From: Massilibacteroides sp.
Lineage (GTDB): Bacteria; Bacteroidota; Bacteroidia; Bacteroidales; Tannerellaceae
Reading direction: 5' to 3'
DNA length: 32,775 bases
Assembly: GCF_028705895.1 (NCBI RefSeq)
Contig: NZ_JAQWCQ010000040.1
Coordinates: 1-32,775 of the forward strand
The notes under the pieces are model-generated. The model was not told the DNA's origin, did no database searches, and saw only the letters and a list, made by a program, of their open reading frames with translations. How positions within the stretch are numbered: the stretch's first letter is position 1; the number at the start of each line of letters is the position of its first letter. Below, piece after piece: positions 7,891-17,122 of the stretch. The position numbers were made by a program, and so were the translations under genes.

Positions 7891-9210
7891 TTATTTTTTC
7901 CAGTATTGGTCAACTAATGACTGTTTAATATTCACTTCAGTAGGAGAGAAGTAGGTTGAAAACAAGTTCCAAGCTACATCTAACATTTCTGTAGTGTCTA
8001 AATTGACATCAATTGCTAATAGTTTATCAGAATACTCTTTTGCAAAAGCCAATGTTCTATTATCATAGTCAGTCAGGTCGAACCCATTCTCCATTTTCGT
8101 TTTTGCATTTGCCGCATCTGCATACAGGCGAACAGCTGCATTCATAACCTGCGGATGATCTTCACGTGTCTTTGTTCCTGTTACAAGTTGTTTCAAACGA
8201 GACAAACTACGGAAAGGATCAACAATTACTTTACCAATATCACTATCTCGACGCAGATACAACTGCCCTTCTGTAATATATCCGGTGTTGTCAGGAACAG
8301 CATGTGTAATATCTCCACCTGATAGAGTTGTTACAGCAATAATTGTGATTGAGCCTCCTTCGGGAAATTGAACCGCTTTTTCGTAAATCTTAGCTAAATC
8401 GGAATATAAAGATCCAGGCATAGAGTCTTTTGACGGGATTTGATCCATACGGTTTGATACGATAGAAAGCGCGTCTGCGTAGTTTGTCATGTCTGTTAAT
8501 AGAACAAGCACTTTCTCATTTCTTTCTACAGCAAAAAATTCCGCTGCAGTTAATGCCATATCCGGAATTAGAACTCGTTCAACGGATGGATTTTCGGTTG
8601 TATTAATAAAACTAACAATACGATCCAAAGCTCCTGCATTCGTAAATGTGTTTTTAAAGAACAGATAGTCATCATTAGTCATACCCATACCTCCCAAAAC
8701 AATTTTATCCGATTGCGCACGTAAGGCTACAAGAGCCATTACCTGATTAAAGGGTTGATCCGGATCTGCGAAAAAAGGTATCTTTTGTCCTGTAACGAGT
8801 GTATTGTTCAGGTCAATACCTGCAATTCCAGTTGCGATTAATTCTGATGGTTGCTTACGCCGCACCGGATTTACCGACGGACCTCCGATTTCAACCTCTT
8901 TGCCATCAGGTATAGGGCCACCGTCTATCGGTTCTCCGTATGCATTGAAAAAACGTCCGGCTAATTGATCTCCAACATTTAAAGAAGGAGCTTTACCCAT
9001 GAAGACCACTTCTGCATTTGTACGAATCCCTTCAGTTCCTGAAAAGACCTGAAGGGTTACTTCGTCCCCTATAATTTTCACCACTTGCGCCAATTTTCCA
9101 TCAACAGAGGCTAATTCGTCATATCCGACCCCCGTAGCTTTTAAAGAGCAGGTTGCTTTAGTGATCTGAGTGATTTTTGTATATATTTTTTGAAAAGCTT
9201 TTGTTGCCAT
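7891..9210 (-). CDS. atpB: V/A-type ATPase regulatory subunit B
   Basis: 439 aa, slightly short for the family (about 455-470). It has an N-terminal beta-barrel (~1-75), a nucleotide-fold core with a degenerate P-loop (GQKIPFFADPDQPF, no GKT), the PGSLYSDLAKIYE segment, TTLSGGDITHAVPD, and the SLSRLK element that contributes the arginine region to the catalytic interface. It is the non-catalytic partner of A in the A3B3 head. Starts 7 nt after the A gene stop and ends 3 nt before the D gene. Confidence 0.95.
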   Translation of the reverse strand: MATKAFQKIYTKITQITKATCSLKATGVGYDELASVDGKLAQVVKIIGDEVTLQVFSGTEGIRTNAEVVFMGKAPSLNVGDQLAGRFFNAYGEPIDGGPIPDGKEVEIGGPSVNPVRRKQPSELIATGIAGIDLNNTLVTGQKIPFFADPDQPFNQVMALVALRAQSDKIVLGGMGMTNDDYLFFKNTFTNAGALDRIVSFINTTENPSVERVLIPDMALTAAEFFAVERNEKVLVLLTDMTNYADALSIVSNRMDQIPSKDSMPGSLYSDLAKIYEKAVQFPEGGSITIIAVTTLSGGDITHAVPDNTGYITEGQLYLRRDSDIGKVIVDPFRSLSRLKQLVTGTKTREDHPQVMNAAVRLYADAANAKTKMENGFDLTDYDNRTLAFAKEYSDKLLAIDVNLDTTEMLDVAWNLFSTYFSPTEVNIKQSLVDQYWKK

Positions 9211-9217
9211 ATCTTAT

Positions 9218-10975
9218 TTATTTTAAGATTTTCTCTTTTATTAATTCATCCAATTCCAAGTTGAATGAATTAAACTGCTCACTCTCGTATTCAGAATAAT
9301 TCATTTGTTTAAAGATGTTGATCATCCGTTTGAAATAGTCCATTACATTAAGGAAACCATCAAAAGAGAATTCCGAATGACAAATATCTACTACTTTATT
9401 TAACATAAACTCCTGACGTTCCAAAGACGTAACTGCATCTATGTTGTCAAAAGCGTCTTGTTGAAGAATTACAAAGTCTATCAATTCTGATTTCCACAGT
9501 GTAACATGATACTCTACAGGTACACCATCATCACCCAAAATGTTAATCTGCTCCGCAATTTCTTTTCCGCGCAACAGACGTGTCTTTATTTCATTAACCT
9601 TTTCAATCCAGCTTGGTGAAATGTGTTCAGCTATATATTCCTGAAATTCCGGATATTCTAAATACTTTGAATAACTATCTATCGGATTTACTGCAGGGTA
9701 ACGTTTACGGTCTGCACGCTCTTGCTCAAGCGCATAAAAACAACGGGCTACTTTTTTCGTGTTTTCTGTTACGGGTTCCTTCAGGTTTCCTCCAGCGGGT
9801 GAAACTGTTCCGATAAAGGTGACAGAACCCGTTGAACCGTTTTTCAGTTCTACATAACCCGCACGCGCGTAGAAATTAGCAACTATGGCTGAAAGGTCCA
9901 TAGGGAAAGCATCCGGACCTGGAAGTTCTTCCAAACGGTTGGACATTTCACGAAGTGCTTGAGCCCAACGCGACGTTGAGTCTGCCATTAATAATACCTT
10001 CAATCCCATGGTCCGATAGTATTCCGCAATAGTCATTGCTGTATATACCGATGCTTCACGAGCGGCAACAGGCATGTTTGAGGTGTTAGCAATAATAATG
10101 GTACGTTCCATCAATTTACGTCCGGTGTGCGGGTCAATCAAATGTGGAAATTCAGAAAATATTTCAACAACTTCATTTGCCCGTTCTCCACAAGCTGCAA
10201 TGATGACGATATCAGCTTCCGCTTGTTTTGAGATAGCATGTTGTAATACCGTTTTCCCTGTACCAAACGGACCGGGAATAAATCCTGTTCCACCTTCAAC
10301 AATTGGATTGACCGTATCAATTGTACGTACACCTGTTTCTAAAAGTTTGTAAGGACGTGGTTTGGCATGATAGCAAGTAATAGCCTTTTTTACAGGCCAT
10401 TTCTGTATCATATTAACAGGAATCTCATTATTATCCGAGTCAATCAAAATAGCTATTGTATCTATAATCGTATATTCTCCAGCTTTTACTACGGATTTTA
10501 CAGTATAGTTTCCGGTAAAAGTAAAGGGAACCATGATCTTATGAGGTTGCATGTTTTCATCCACTTCACCCAGCCAATCACCTGCTGAAACTATATCTCC
10601 CGGTTTTGCTAAAGGTTTAAATTGCCATTTGACTTCGTTGTTAAGAGCGTAGGTGTAATCTCCACGTTTTAGGAAAGTACCCTCCATTTTATCCAAATCA
10701 TTCTGAAGTCCGTCGTAGTTTCTTGAAAGCATACCCGGTCCTAATGTTACCTCAAGCATATGTCCCATGAATTCTGCCTCATTACCAACTTTCATTCCAC
10801 GGGTGCTTTCGAATACCTGAACAAAGGCTTCTGCTCCAATAACCTTAATCACTTCGGCCATGAGTTTTACACCCTCAACCAAAATGTAACAGATTTCATT
10901 TTGGGAAACCGGCCCATCCACTTCTACTGTAACCAGGTTGGACACGATTCCTTTTACAATTCCTTTCGTAGCCAT
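9218..10975 (-). CDS. atpA: V/A-type ATPase catalytic subunit A
   Basis: 585 aa. Carries the Walker A loop GPFGTGKT at residues 235-242, the ACGERANEV segment after it, the ~90-residue 'bulge' insertion typical of V-type A subunits (about 100-190), and ADSTSRWAQALREMS with the SRWAEAL-like motif. It hydrolyses ATP (or makes it, if the complex runs in reverse) in the A3B3 head. It follows the DUF2764 gene by 2 nt and precedes the B gene by 7 nt, so the operon is tightly packed. Length is normal. Confidence 0.97.
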   Translation of the reverse strand: MATKGIVKGIVSNLVTVEVDGPVSQNEICYILVEGVKLMAEVIKVIGAEAFVQVFESTRGMKVGNEAEFMGHMLEVTLGPGMLSRNYDGLQNDLDKMEGTFLKRGDYTYALNNEVKWQFKPLAKPGDIVSAGDWLGEVDENMQPHKIMVPFTFTGNYTVKSVVKAGEYTIIDTIAILIDSDNNEIPVNMIQKWPVKKAITCYHAKPRPYKLLETGVRTIDTVNPIVEGGTGFIPGPFGTGKTVLQHAISKQAEADIVIIAACGERANEVVEIFSEFPHLIDPHTGRKLMERTIIIANTSNMPVAAREASVYTAMTIAEYYRTMGLKVLLMADSTSRWAQALREMSNRLEELPGPDAFPMDLSAIVANFYARAGYVELKNGSTGSVTFIGTVSPAGGNLKEPVTENTKKVARCFYALEQERADRKRYPAVNPIDSYSKYLEYPEFQEYIAEHISPSWIEKVNEIKTRLLRGKEIAEQINILGDDGVPVEYHVTLWKSELIDFVILQQDAFDNIDAVTSLERQEFMLNKVVDICHSEFSFDGFLNVMDYFKRMINIFKQMNYSEYESEQFNSFNLELDELIKEKILK

Positions 10976-10977
10976 AA

Positions 10978-11892
10978 TTATATTGTATTGTTTTTCTTTT
11001 TAAATTCGTTGAGCACCTCGTTGCTATCCTTTTTCATCGCATCAATAAGTTCCCGGAATGTTGCTTCTCCACTGGCTTTGTCTAAACCTGTCCAACGTTC
11101 AATCATTTCAATTTTCAGCAGGTAAGCAAATACACTTTCTATACCAAATGTTTTAAAAATAGTATTCTCATCAAGCCATTCCCATTTAAGCAGATCAATT
11201 TTCTTTTCACGCTCAACTAAATCAGTCTCTTCTGCTAATCTGAGTAATTCCGGAAGTAATTCAAAGTCATCTCCTAAATCAAAATCCTTAGCGTTAGATT
11301 TCCGTAAATTTTCTGCAATAGAATTCTCTCCAACCACATACAGATTGCGATCTAACCCATGCTTGATACATGTAACAGCTGTCAGTATATTTTTTATTGT
11401 TAAGTTAAATTCAAACCAGTCGGAAAAAAACGTATTGCCTTGTTTCATTGCATACGAATAATACAATGCTGCAAGGCTGTCTTCCGGAGCAATAGCCAAC
11501 ATCGTCTGTTCACTATCCTCTTCATAAGCGTTTTCTCTTTCGGTACTTTCGTCAACAATAAAATATGACTTAAGGAAGTTGATTATATATGATGGAATGT
11601 TCTTTTTGATTTTTTCTCCTGCCTCATATGTTTTTGCAAATTCTATGAATTGATCCGGAGAAATTGTTGCCCGGATATCAAATGTTGATATACTCTCTTC
11701 TGTCGGATTATTAATCCAACAAAGCAAATTCTGGTTATCATACTTTAAGAAAAAAAGATCAAATAATTTCCTGTCTTTACGAGACAAGAGTGGATATGTC
11801 TCTTCTTTAAAGCTTTGAACCGAATATACCTGTTTACTATCATCTAATGTGATATCAGGAAGACCTGCTATCAGACAATGGTATTTGCTCAT
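10978..11892 (-). CDS. DUF2764 protein of V-ATPase operon (possible subunit C equivalent)
   Basis: 304 aa, soluble, mostly helical and acidic, with no signal peptide, membrane helix or nucleotide motif. I match it to DUF2764 by its position and N-terminus (MSKYHCLIAGLPD). This family sits between atpE and atpA in Bacteroidota, Chlamydia and spirochaete ATPase operons (as I recall, the BB0095 position in Borrelia). Its ATG overlaps the E stop codon (ATGA, 11889-11892) and its stop is 2 nt from the A gene, so it is built into the operon. No recognisable subunit C, F or G gene is present. The length is close to that of subunit C (about 320-350), so I infer it replaces C as the rotor socket or acts as a stalk component. 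That role is inference. Confidence 0.75.
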   Translation of the reverse strand: MSKYHCLIAGLPDITLDDSKQVYSVQSFKEETYPLLSRKDRKLFDLFFLKYDNQNLLCWINNPTEESISTFDIRATISPDQFIEFAKTYEAGEKIKKNIPSYIINFLKSYFIVDESTERENAYEEDSEQTMLAIAPEDSLAALYYSYAMKQGNTFFSDWFEFNLTIKNILTAVTCIKHGLDRNLYVVGENSIAENLRKSNAKDFDLGDDFELLPELLRLAEETDLVEREKKIDLLKWEWLDENTIFKTFGIESVFAYLLKIEMIERWTGLDKASGEATFRELIDAMKKDSNEVLNEFKKKNNTI

Positions 11893-12485
11893 TTTTTAAA
11901 TAATTTTTCCACCAACAAGGGGCGTAGAAGTTCTTTGAAAAATAATGTAAATTCTTCCTCTCCAAAATTGATTTTATACGAACCGTCAACAGGCTGTATT
12001 GTGAACGAAGTGTCTTTACCGTTTACTTTTTCTATTTTTACACCTTTATTAAGCAACTCTTTTGCATTTCCTGCAAAATACGATTGCAAATCTTCAGCAG
12101 CGTTTGTCTGGATAATGAAAGTTTCATTCTTAGCCCACCCGTTTGCTATTTCCAGTATTAATTTTTGGATAAATGTTTTGTCTGTAACTACCGGCTTAAT
12201 GTTGGCGTTAGTGATCTCACCAATGAGAAGGTTTGTTATTTCTTTTTTTAGAGCATCAATAGCTTGAGTAGCAGCTACTTTTATTTCTGTTTCTGTGTTT
12301 TTTTTAATATCCTGCGCTTGTTTTTCTGCATTGGCAATAATTCGTTTAGCCTCTGCCTCTGCTCCTGAAATCAATAGTTCTTTTTTTTCATTGGCGTCGG
12401 CTATTATTTGTGCAGCCTCTTTATTCCCTTTTTCGATCCCTTCCTGATAGATCTTTTCGGTTAGTTCTTGAATCTTGGTATCCAT
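11889..12485 (-). CDS. atpE: V/A-type ATPase peripheral stalk subunit E
   Basis: 198 aa, the normal length. The first ~100 residues form a long Ala/Lys/Glu-rich coiled coil; the remainder is the globular head that docks on subunit B. This is the first gene of the seven-gene operon and overlaps the next by 4 nt. In other V-ATPases the E helix pairs with subunit G, and no G gene is seen here. Confidence 0.9.
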   Translation of the reverse strand: MDTKIQELTEKIYQEGIEKGNKEAAQIIADANEKKELLISGAEAEAKRIIANAEKQAQDIKKNTETEIKVAATQAIDALKKEITNLLIGEITNANIKPVVTDKTFIQKLILEIANGWAKNETFIIQTNAAEDLQSYFAGNAKELLNKGVKIEKVNGKDTSFTIQPVDGSYKINFGEEEFTLFFKELLRPLLVEKLFKK

Positions 12486-12524
12486 ATTTAAAGTGTATTA
12501 TGTTTTTTTGTGAACAAACGCCTA

Positions 12525-12532
12525 CAAAGTTA
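12525..12532 (-). promoter_or_regulatory. Likely -7 box of the V-ATPase operon
   Basis: The minus strand reads TAACTTTG, fitting TAnnTTTG, 39 nt upstream of the atpE start at 12485. A -33 TTG at the expected spacing is not clear. Confidence 0.5.
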
Positions 12533-12603
12533 TTAATTTAGGTGAGGAAGGCTAAAAATAAATGTGAAATGAAGCTAAAAAGAGTGATTTTACAATATTT
12601 TTT

Positions 12604-12611
12604 TATCTTTG
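12604..12611 (+). promoter_or_regulatory. -7 box for the GNAT gene
   Basis: TATCTTTG, an exact TAnnTTTG match, lies 21 nt before the ATG at 12633. It forms a divergent arrangement with the atpE promoter. The -33 region is only T-rich. Confidence 0.5.
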
Positions 12612-12632
12612 CTGGTCTAAATTGATTCTAAT

Positions 12633-13130
12633 ATGTTCTCATTTAAAAGTGCTACTCTTAACGATATTCCGCTAATAAGAAATTTAGCATCGCAAATATG
12701 GCCGGATACATATAAAAGTATATTATCCGGAGAGCAATTAAGTTATATGTTTGAAATGATGTATTCTGAACAAAGTCTTAACAAGCAAATGACTGAAGAC
12801 GGGCATTGTTTCTTCATAGCGGAGAAAAACGGTGTTCCTTGTGGGTATATCTCTATAGAACAAAAAGCAAATGACCTGTTTAATTTTCAGAAAATATATA
12901 CGCTTCCATCTATACAAGGAGGGGGCTTAGGCCGATTTTTAATCGAACAAGCAGTTGCCTATTTGAAGAATACAAAGAAAACACCATTTACTGTTGAGTT
13001 ATATGTAAACAGAGAAAATAAGGCTGTTGGTTTCTACAAACATATGGGGTTTAAAGAAGTGGGTACCCGTGACCATTATATTGGTAATGGATACTATATG
13101 AATGATTACATAATGTGTTTAGATATTTAA
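12633..13130 (+). CDS. GNAT-family N-acetyltransferase
   Basis: 165 aa, one complete GNAT domain. The acetyl-CoA pyrophosphate loop is visible as QGGGLG (95-100) after strand 4 (FQKIYTLPS), and the C-terminal NRENKAVGFYKHMGFKEVG segment is the usual end of the fold. It transfers an acetyl group to an amine; the substrate (small molecule or protein N-terminus) is not predictable. A single-gene unit, divergent from the ATPase operon and ending 2 nt from the panD stop. Confidence 0.88.
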   Translation: MFSFKSATLNDIPLIRNLASQIWPDTYKSILSGEQLSYMFEMMYSEQSLNKQMTEDGHCFFIAEKNGVPCGYISIEQKANDLFNFQKIYTLPSIQGGGLGRFLIEQAVAYLKNTKKTPFTVELYVNRENKAVGFYKHMGFKEVGTRDHYIGNGYYMNDYIMCLDI

Positions 13131-13132
13131 AT

Positions 13133-13483
13133 TCATATTAATTTATTCGTTTTTGTATCGGGGAAGATTATTGATGGCTTAAAGGTTTTGGCTTCTTCAA
13201 AATCCATCATTGCATAAGCTATAATAATGATAATATCTCCGGGTTGTACTTTACGTGCGGCCGCACCATTTAAGCATATCATGCCTGATCCACGTTCGCC
13301 TTTTATTACGTAAGTCTCGAATCGTTCCCCATTATTATTGTCCACTATTGCCACTTTTTCGTTTGCAATCAGGTTTGCAGCATCCATCAAATCTTCATCA
13401 ATTGTAATGCTACCGATATAATTCAAATTTGCTTCAGTTACTGTAACCCTGTGTATTTTGGATTTTACAACTTCTATGAACAT
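13133..13483 (-). CDS. panD: Aspartate 1-decarboxylase PanD (pyruvoyl precursor)
   Basis: 116 aa, standard length. Converts L-aspartate to beta-alanine for pantothenate synthesis. The self-cleavage site Gly24-Ser25 (NYIGSITID) is intact, so Ser25 can become the pyruvoyl group. Lys9 (KSKIHR), Tyr58 ([12 protein letters not shown]) and the NGAAAR loop of the active site are present. It lies 13 nt after panC on the same strand, so the two probably form an operon supplying beta-alanine to PanC. Confidence 0.96.
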   Translation of the reverse strand: MFIEVVKSKIHRVTVTEANLNYIGSITIDEDLMDAANLIANEKVAIVDNNNGERFETYVIKGERGSGMICLNGAAARKVQPGDIIIIIAYAMMDFEEAKTFKPSIIFPDTKTNKLI

Positions 13484-13496
13484 TGTATTTTATGTG

Positions 13497-14348
13497 TTAA
13501 AATGCTTTATTGTAATGTATATTATCAATCAGTCTGACCTCACCGCAATAAACAGTGATGCATCCAACCGGATCGTTTGAGTCTGACCATTTGTTGACAG
13601 GCTCTAAAGTTTCACTATCTACTATCTCGTAGTATTCAACACGCATTTCATCTTCTTTGTTTATCGAATTACATACGAAATCAATAGTCTCCTGAACGCT
13701 TCTCTCGTTTGCAAAGTTAGTGCTTTCTTCCAAAACACGGGCAATGAGTGGCGCTTTTTGACGTTGTTCGGGGCTTAATCTTACATTTCGGCTACTCAAC
13801 GCTAATCCGTCTTTTTCTCGAAGAATAGGGCAGGGGACGATTTCTACTTTCTGGTCGAGCTGTTTTACCATTGTTTTGATAACAGCGATTTGTTGGAAGT
13901 CTTTTTCTCCGAAATATGCTTTTCCCGGTTCTACGATACTAAAAAGCTTACTAACAATCTGCGCTACTCCGTTGAAATGACCTGGCCGGTATTTTCCTTC
14001 CATAACTTCTGCAACTCTTCCAAAATCAAAAAAACGCTTATCCGGTTCCGGATACATCTCTTTCTCATCAGGAGTGAACACATAGTCACATCCGGCAGAT
14101 TCTAACAAGGAAAGATCGTGCTCTAACGTTCGTGGATACGTTATTAAATCATTTTTATCGTTAAATTGTGTAGGATTTACAAAAATACTTACCACACATA
14201 TATCATTTTCATTAACACATTTATGAACCAAGCTAATGTGTCCATCATGTAATGCACCCATTGTAGGAACAAAGCCTATGCGTTTATTAGCTCCTCTTTC
14301 CTCGCTCAGATGTTGTTTTAATTCCTTAATATTATCGATCGTTTTCAT
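13497..14348 (-). CDS. panC: Pantothenate synthetase PanC
   Basis: 283 aa, the usual size. Joins pantoate and beta-alanine with ATP. The HIGH-like nucleotide motif [10 protein letters not shown] is at 28-37, FVNPTQF follows, and the KMSKS-equivalent loop ALSSRN lies near residue 185. First gene of the panC-panD pair. A weak -7-like TTGCTTTG lies on the minus strand near 14371-14378. panB is not in the window. Confidence 0.97.
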   Translation of the reverse strand: MKTIDNIKELKQHLSEERGANKRIGFVPTMGALHDGHISLVHKCVNENDICVVSIFVNPTQFNDKNDLITYPRTLEHDLSLLESAGCDYVFTPDEKEMYPEPDKRFFDFGRVAEVMEGKYRPGHFNGVAQIVSKLFSIVEPGKAYFGEKDFQQIAVIKTMVKQLDQKVEIVPCPILREKDGLALSSRNVRLSPEQRQKAPLIARVLEESTNFANERSVQETIDFVCNSINKEDEMRVEYYEIVDSETLEPVNKWSDSNDPVGCITVYCGEVRLIDNIHYNKAF

Positions 14349-14386
14349 TCAACTCATGCTTTAGACACTGCAAAGCAAGTAAATAA

Positions 14387-14418
14387 TTGCCGGAAATGAA
14401 AGAATTTTATTATCTTTG
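14387..14418 (+). promoter_or_regulatory. Promoter (-33 TTG, -7 TATCTTTG) for the GT5-like gene
   Basis: TTG at 14387-14389 and TATCTTTG at 14411-14418 are 21 nt apart, a good Bacteroidota promoter. The -7 box is 29 nt before the ATG at 14448. Confidence 0.75.
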
Positions 14419-14447
14419 TGCCGGCTTTATCAAACTAATTTAAAAGA

Positions 14448-15272
14448 ATGGATGCAAAGAAAATCTTGTTTATAGCTCAAGAGATTACCCCTTACTTGCC
14501 TGAATCAGAGATCGCGACGATTTGTAGAAACTTGCCGCAAGGCATTCAGGAAAGAGGAAGAGAGATAAGAACTTTTATGCCTAAGTTCGGGAATATAAAT
14601 GAACGTCGGAATCAACTTCATGAGGTGATCCGCTTATCAGGTATGAACTTGATTATAGATGATACAGATCATCCACTAATCATCAAAGTGGCTTCCATTC
14701 AGTCTGCAAGAATGCAGGTCTATTTTATTGACAACGAAGATTTTTTTCAAAGAAAAGGTACTGTAGTTGATGATGACGGTAATGAATATGAGGATAACGA
14801 TGATCGTTCCATCTTCTATGTTCGTGGTGTATTGGAAACGATAAAGAAGCTACGCTGGATTCCTGATGTCATTCATTGTCACGGTTGGATGTCTGCTTTG
14901 ACGGCTTTATATATAAAGCGAATGTATGTAGATGATCCCTGCCTGAAAGATGCTAAGATTGTTTATTCTGTTTATGAGAATGACTTTAAAAAGCCATTTT
15001 CTGACAATTTCCCTGAAAAACTTAAAATGGATGGGGCAAAAGATAATGATCTGAAAGGATTGAAAGATGGAACTGACTTTGTTGCTCTTACTAAATTAGC
15101 AATTGACTTTAGTGATGGAATAATACAGGGCAGTGAAGAAATTAATCCGGAGGTATCAGAATATATAGCATCAAAAACAGATACTCCTTTCCTTTCGTAT
15201 AAAACGGAAGACGTTTATATGGATGCGTTTAATGAATTCTATGATTTAGTAATGGATTCTAAAAAGAAATAA
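14448..15272 (+). CDS. Shortened GT5 glycogen/starch-synthase-like protein (N-terminal domain only)
   Basis: 274 aa against about 480 for GlgA. It aligns in character to only the N-terminal Rossmann half of GT5 enzymes: KILFIAQEITPYLPE (5-19), the RTFMPKFGNINERRN segment and HCHGW (143-147), the counterpart of HAHDW in GlgA. The ADP-glucose-binding KTGGL loop is replaced (ESEIATI region, 19-25) and the Asp of HAHDW is Gly. The C-terminal nucleotide-binding domain is absent, and the frame ends in a normal stop with a new lipoprotein gene 3 nt later. Such short proteins occur beside panC in other Bacteroidales, so this is unlikely to be a fresh truncation. A normal glycogen synthase reaction seems improbable; its role is unknown. 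Confidence 0.75.
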   Translation: MDAKKILFIAQEITPYLPESEIATICRNLPQGIQERGREIRTFMPKFGNINERRNQLHEVIRLSGMNLIIDDTDHPLIIKVASIQSARMQVYFIDNEDFFQRKGTVVDDDGNEYEDNDDRSIFYVRGVLETIKKLRWIPDVIHCHGWMSALTALYIKRMYVDDPCLKDAKIVYSVYENDFKKPFSDNFPEKLKMDGAKDNDLKGLKDGTDFVALTKLAIDFSDGIIQGSEEINPEVSEYIASKTDTPFLSYKTEDVYMDAFNEFYDLVMDSKKK

Positions 15273-15275
15273 TAC

Positions 15276-16625
15276 ATGAAACTCCGATCTTTAATATTGG
15301 GCTTGATGCTTGTAGCCGGTTTATTTACTGGTTGTAATGATGATATGAATTATGTGGGAGGGACGATACAGCCTGATGGTGATAGGATTAATGTAGCTGT
15401 AGATTCTTTTATGATTACTGCTTCAACAATTAAGATAGATTCCATTTATGCAAAAACTTCAACGGGTTATCTTGGACAATTTTTCGAACCTAAATATGGG
15501 GATTATAAATCGGACTATATCTCACAGTTTTATTGTCAGGAGGGCTTTAAGTTTGCTCATGAACCAATAGATGGAAAAATAGATTCTATTAAGCTTGTTC
15601 TTCGTTTCTCTTCTTATATTGGAGACTCTCTTTCTCCAATGAAAGCTGAAGTTTTTCCGGTAATAAAACCTCTTGAACGTAATTATTATACTAATATAAA
15701 CCCTGAAGAATATTGTGATCTGAAGAATTCTTTAGGAGGAGAGTCTTACACCATCTATAATGTAAACAATTCTCAGAAATTGGACTCAGTCAGGATTTTC
15801 CTTGATAAAGAAATCGGACAACGTATTTATGATGAAACGATTAATAATCCTGCTTCATTTGCTAATCAGGAAGCCTTCAATCGCTTTTTCCCTGGTTTTT
15901 ATGTTACGAATACCTTTGGGATGGGGGCTGTGTTGGAGATAGCAGCATCTCAGATAAAAATACATTATAAATATGAAGCAACGACAACAGATGTAAATGG
16001 TGATGATTCAACCTATGTTGAGAGTTCGTATGAATCGTTTATGGTGACAAATGAGGTAGTTCAGATGAATCGTATGTCCAGTTACGGTCTGGATGAATTG
16101 CTTCAGCCCAATGATAATTATACTTATTTAAAAACGCCTGCGGGAGTTTATACGCGTATAGTTATTCCCGCAAAAAAAATATTTGAAAAGATCGGTGATC
16201 GTATTATTAATAATGTACCTATAACGATAAGGCCGTTGCCTCAAAATGATTGGGAATATGCTTCTAAGCCGTCCGATTATTTATTGCTGCTCCCTGAAGA
16301 TTCTTTGAATACTTTCTTTCAAAACAACAAACTCCCCGATAATATTACGTCGTTTATTTCTTCGTATTCGTATTCTTCAACTGAATTTGTGAATATGTAT
16401 AACTTTAGTAATATTGCGCGATTATTGAAGACTCACAAAGAAAATGGTTCCGATGAAGATCTGAATCTATTACTTATTCCTGTTAAAGCAACAGTAACGC
16501 AAACTTCTTCTTCCAGTTCGTCAATAACAAATGTGCAGAATTATCAGAAGCCATCAGGACTTACACTGAGGAAAGATCCGGAAGTTATGTCAATCAGGGT
16601 TACTACAAGCGACTATGAGGAGTAG
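15276..16625 (+). CDS. DUF4270 lipoprotein
   Basis: 449 aa. A lipoprotein signal peptide ends in the lipobox LFTGC with Cys20; an acidic NDD follows the cysteine. The rest is beta-rich, with many Ser/Thr/Asn and Tyr residues and no catalytic motif. It matches the DUF4270 family of Bacteroidota outer-membrane-associated lipoproteins. It starts 3 nt after the GT5-like gene, so the two are cotranscribed, a pairing I recall from other Bacteroidales. Function not established. Confidence 0.8.
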   Translation: MKLRSLILGLMLVAGLFTGCNDDMNYVGGTIQPDGDRINVAVDSFMITASTIKIDSIYAKTSTGYLGQFFEPKYGDYKSDYISQFYCQEGFKFAHEPIDGKIDSIKLVLRFSSYIGDSLSPMKAEVFPVIKPLERNYYTNINPEEYCDLKNSLGGESYTIYNVNNSQKLDSVRIFLDKEIGQRIYDETINNPASFANQEAFNRFFPGFYVTNTFGMGAVLEIAASQIKIHYKYEATTTDVNGDDSTYVESSYESFMVTNEVVQMNRMSSYGLDELLQPNDNYTYLKTPAGVYTRIVIPAKKIFEKIGDRIINNVPITIRPLPQNDWEYASKPSDYLLLLPEDSLNTFFQNNKLPDNITSFISSYSYSSTEFVNMYNFSNIARLLKTHKENGSDEDLNLLLIPVKATVTQTSSSSSSITNVQNYQKPSGLTLRKDPEVMSIRVTTSDYEE

Positions 16626-16677
16626 GCTGAAGGCTTTCTGTAGCCAATATAACGTGTGAGTATGGTTAAGATTGCTG

Positions 16678-17052
16678 TTACTTTTTAAAGACAAGATAAA
16701 CAGAGACGATAAGTAGAAGGAATGCTAAATAATGGTTCCATTTTAGCACTTCTGATTTAAAGAAAATAGTAGAGAAAATAACGAAAACACTTAAACTGAT
16801 AACTTCCTGTACTACTTTAAGCTGAATTAAAGAAAATGGGCCACCGTTATCCTGAAATCCAATTCGGTTTGCTGGAACCTGGAAGCAGTATTCAAAAAAA
16901 GCAATACCCCAGCTAATTAGAATAACTCCGAGTAGAGGTAGAGATGAGAACCAGGTCATCTCTTTCATCTTTAAATGTCCGTACCAAGCGAGAGTCATGA
17001 ATATATTCGAAATGATTAACATTCCGATGACATAAATCCCTGTAAGATTCAT
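16678..17052 (-). CDS. DUF486 (DMT-like) small integral membrane protein
   Basis: 124 aa, four predicted membrane helices (about 5-27, 34-52, 78-98, 103-121). Features typical of DUF486 are the early AWYGHLK segment, the SWGIAFFEYCFQVPANRIG motif and LKVVQEVISL. The family resembles half of a drug/metabolite transporter, but no substrate is known. It lies downstream of tRNA-His on the same strand but after that gene's terminator, and it converges on the DUF4270 gene. Confidence 0.85.
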   Translation of the reverse strand: MNLTGIYVIGMLIISNIFMTLAWYGHLKMKEMTWFSSLPLLGVILISWGIAFFEYCFQVPANRIGFQDNGGPFSLIQLKVVQEVISLSVFVIFSTIFFKSEVLKWNHYLAFLLLIVSVYLVFKK

Positions 17053-17087
17053 ACCTCTGTAAATTAAATATACAAACTATAGATATT

Positions 17088-17119
17088 AAAAAAAAGCGAT
17101 CGAAACGACCGCTTTTTTT
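17088..17119 (-). terminator. Intrinsic terminator after tRNA-His
   Basis: On the minus strand AGCGGTCG pairs with CGATCGCT (one G.U pair) across a 3-nt loop, flanked by A- and T-runs. On the plus strand the same position is an A/C mismatch, so the hairpin is best formed in the tRNA-His direction. It starts 4 nt after the tRNA 3' end. Confidence 0.8.
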
Positions 17120-17122
17120 ATG

